From Streptomyces sp. NBC_01255 (lineage in GTDB: Bacteria > Actinomycetota > Actinomycetes > Streptomycetales > Streptomycetaceae): 64,000 nucleotides of DNA. Positions 62,854 through 64,000 of this stretch are shown in pieces. Where the stretch lies: NCBI RefSeq assembly GCF_036226445.1, contig NZ_CP108474.1, positions 310,001 to 374,000 of the forward strand, in the 5' to 3' direction. The notes under the pieces were generated by a model. It saw nothing but the letters and a program-made list of their open reading frames with translations. It ran no database searches and was not told the DNA's origin. Within the stretch, counting starts at the first letter, position 1. Every line of letters begins with the position of its first letter. The position numbers and the translations under genes are program-made.

Positions 62854-64000
62854 TATTGCTCCCGTTCCTGCTCGATCGTGGTCCAGACCGGAGCAGCGAA
62901 TTGGCGTGCATGACTCACGTCGATACAGTCCGGGTCGTCCCACAAGAGGGTCAGGTGGTTGTGCATGTCCGCGACGTCGTCCTCCTGCGCCGAACGCCGC
63001 CAGCGACGCAGCAGCTCGGGCAGCGATGGCAGCTGTTCGGCGGCGAGTTCGCCGAGCCGGGAGACCAACGGCCCGGGATCTCCTCCGTCGCGGCGCCAGA
63101 TAATAGCGGGAATCCCCTCACGCACGGCGTCCTTCACCCCGCGCACGACCCGTTCGTCGGTCGGCTCGTAGGCGAAGGCGAGACCCAGGCAGGCGACGTC
63201 CGCATGGGTGTCGAGCCAGCGCCGTACGTCACCGTCCTTGCCTCGTAGCCGCAGCACGGGTCCCCGGTCCTTCAAGCCCGCCAGCCGCTCCGGGGCACCG
63301 GCCCCGGGTTCGTCGATGGCCAGCCAGCCGCATCGGGCCAACACCTGCGCCTCGGCTGGCCCGTTGTGCAGCAGTTTCCAGCGGTCCTGCCACGGGCGAC
63401 GCCACGACGGCTCTCGCAGTCGGTCCAGGGACCGCACCACCACCGGGCACCGGAATCCGATCCGGTACCCGTCAGCGTCGATCCCCCACAGATCCGCCGG
63501 GTGGCCGAGGAGCGACCAGGGCAGCAGGAACTCGATCCGGAAGTCCTCGCCGTGATCGCCTGTGGCGACAAGGTCGTTCCAGGTGACGAGAACGTCGGCG
63601 CCGCTCGCGACCAGTTCCCTCCTCCCGAGACGTTCCTGACGCTCCCGCTTGGCGAGCAGCCGCAGCCCCGCCTCGTCGCGCTCGTAGAGGTGTGCCTCGA
63701 TGACGTACTGCTCGCCACCGGCAGGCGCCGATACCTCCTCCACCCTCAGTTGGAGGATCATTCGGCCGCCGGGTGCCGGCTGTCTGGTCCGGGCGGACAG
63801 CGCGAGCCTGTCCTCGTCCCTAAGACCGAGCAGTCCAGCCGCAGCGCCGATCTCCTCGCGTAACTCACCGCGCAGCCGGTTCGGGAGACGGGCGGCCAGT
63901 TCGGCGAGGAACAGCAGCACCAATGGCACGTTGTCGTCGTCGCCCCGCACCTGGTCGAGCCGATGCACGGCCTCCGGCAGAGACTCCCTCCCCCGCAGAG
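62853..64000 (-). CDS. VMAP-C-like protein (5' end beyond window)
   Basis: At least 381 residues; the frame continues past the right edge (LRGRESLPEAVHRLDQ is still coding), so GTG 63968 is not the start. The visible part has a helical region (NVPLVLLFLAELAARLPN), a beta-rich domain (RMILQLRVEEVSAP, then VIEAHLYERDEAGLRLLAKR), and the VMAP-C-type end with FLLPWSLLG, FRCPVVVRSLDRLREPSWRR, WLAIDEPG and LLWDDPDCIDVSHARQFAAP. VMAP proteins link an N-terminal effector or sensor domain, not visible here, to MoxR/vWA machinery. Confidence 0.8.
   Translation of the reverse strand, partial: LRGRESLPEAVHRLDQVRGDDDNVPLVLLFLAELAARLPNRLRGELREEIGAAAGLLGLRDEDRLALSARTRQPAPGGRMILQLRVEEVSAPAGGEQYVIEAHLYERDEAGLRLLAKRERQERLGRRELVASGADVLVTWNDLVATGDHGEDFRIEFLLPWSLLGHPADLWGIDADGYRIGFRCPVVVRSLDRLREPSWRRPWQDRWKLLHNGPAEAQVLARCGWLAIDEPGAGAPERLAGLKDRGPVLRLRGKDGDVRRWLDTHADVACLGLAFAYEPTDERVVRGVKDAVREGIPAIIWRRDGGDPGPLVSRLGELAAEQLPSLPELLRRWRRSAQEDDVADMHNHLTLLWDDPDCIDVSHARQFAAPVWTTIEQEREQ

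Overview
The window looks like a Streptomyces (or close actinomycete) chromosome segment. It is very GC-rich with strong third-position GC, and it carries typical Streptomyces families: a SNF2 plus SWIM gene pair, a LAL-type LuxR regulator, an AfsA/ScbA-like protein, a MocR regulator, a mycothiol-dependent isomerase family protein and SAV_2336-type proteins. TTA codons are rare and notable where they occur. I saw no tRNA, rRNA or CRISPR array.

Layout. (1) About 1-10.2 kb looks like core genome: a partial fatty acid desaturase, SNF2 helicase plus SWIM protein, a membrane protein with a pentapeptide repeat tract, folD, a GAF-domain regulator, and an ExaC-type aldehyde dehydrogenase (ALDH) followed by a strong terminator. 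(2) About 10.2-42 kb is a mosaic island. Its most striking feature is that the last 17 codons of the ALDH gene (stop included) recur on the + strand in direct orientation at 21.6, 29.1, 32.0 and 41.8 kb, besides the gene's own end at 10.1 kb. Two of these copies share about 180 bp of aligned flanks. One abuts a relic of a tyrosine-integrase gene end. I infer that the ALDH 3' end is an attachment site hit repeatedly by integrative elements, leaving stacked and decayed att junctions. The segments between copies carry: a LAL regulator, small membrane proteins, a NADAR protein and a two-component system (C1-C2); an AfsA-like protein, an NmrA-like reductase and an FAD monooxygenase (C2-C3); gene fragments (C3-C4); and an MFS exporter, class V aminotransferase and MocR regulator, a VOC protein and a DHA2 exporter (C4-C5). 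(3) About 42-52 kb is a mixed accessory region: a VOC protein, an alpha/beta hydrolase with a divergent TetR and an operator-like palindrome, a Ser/Thr kinase with its membrane part at the N-terminus, a WD40 remnant, a possible toxin/immunity relic, and a mycothiol-type isomerase. (4) About 52-56.2 kb is an IS-rich stretch: a truncated IS5, an IS1380 fragment, ltrA, an intact IS1380 and an integrase C-terminal remnant. (5) About 56.7-64 kb is one compact minus-strand operon: a VMAP-C-like protein (runs off the right edge), a MoxR AAA+ ATPase, and a 1676-residue protein joining a SAV_2336/vWA-like module to a tubulin-like GTPase module. It resembles the vWA-MoxR-VMAP class of predicted conflict/defence systems.

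The two candidates for something undescribed are the ALDH-tail attachment array with its integrase junction, and the tubulin-fused vWA-MoxR-VMAP operon. In both cases the sequence features are read directly and the biological role is inference.
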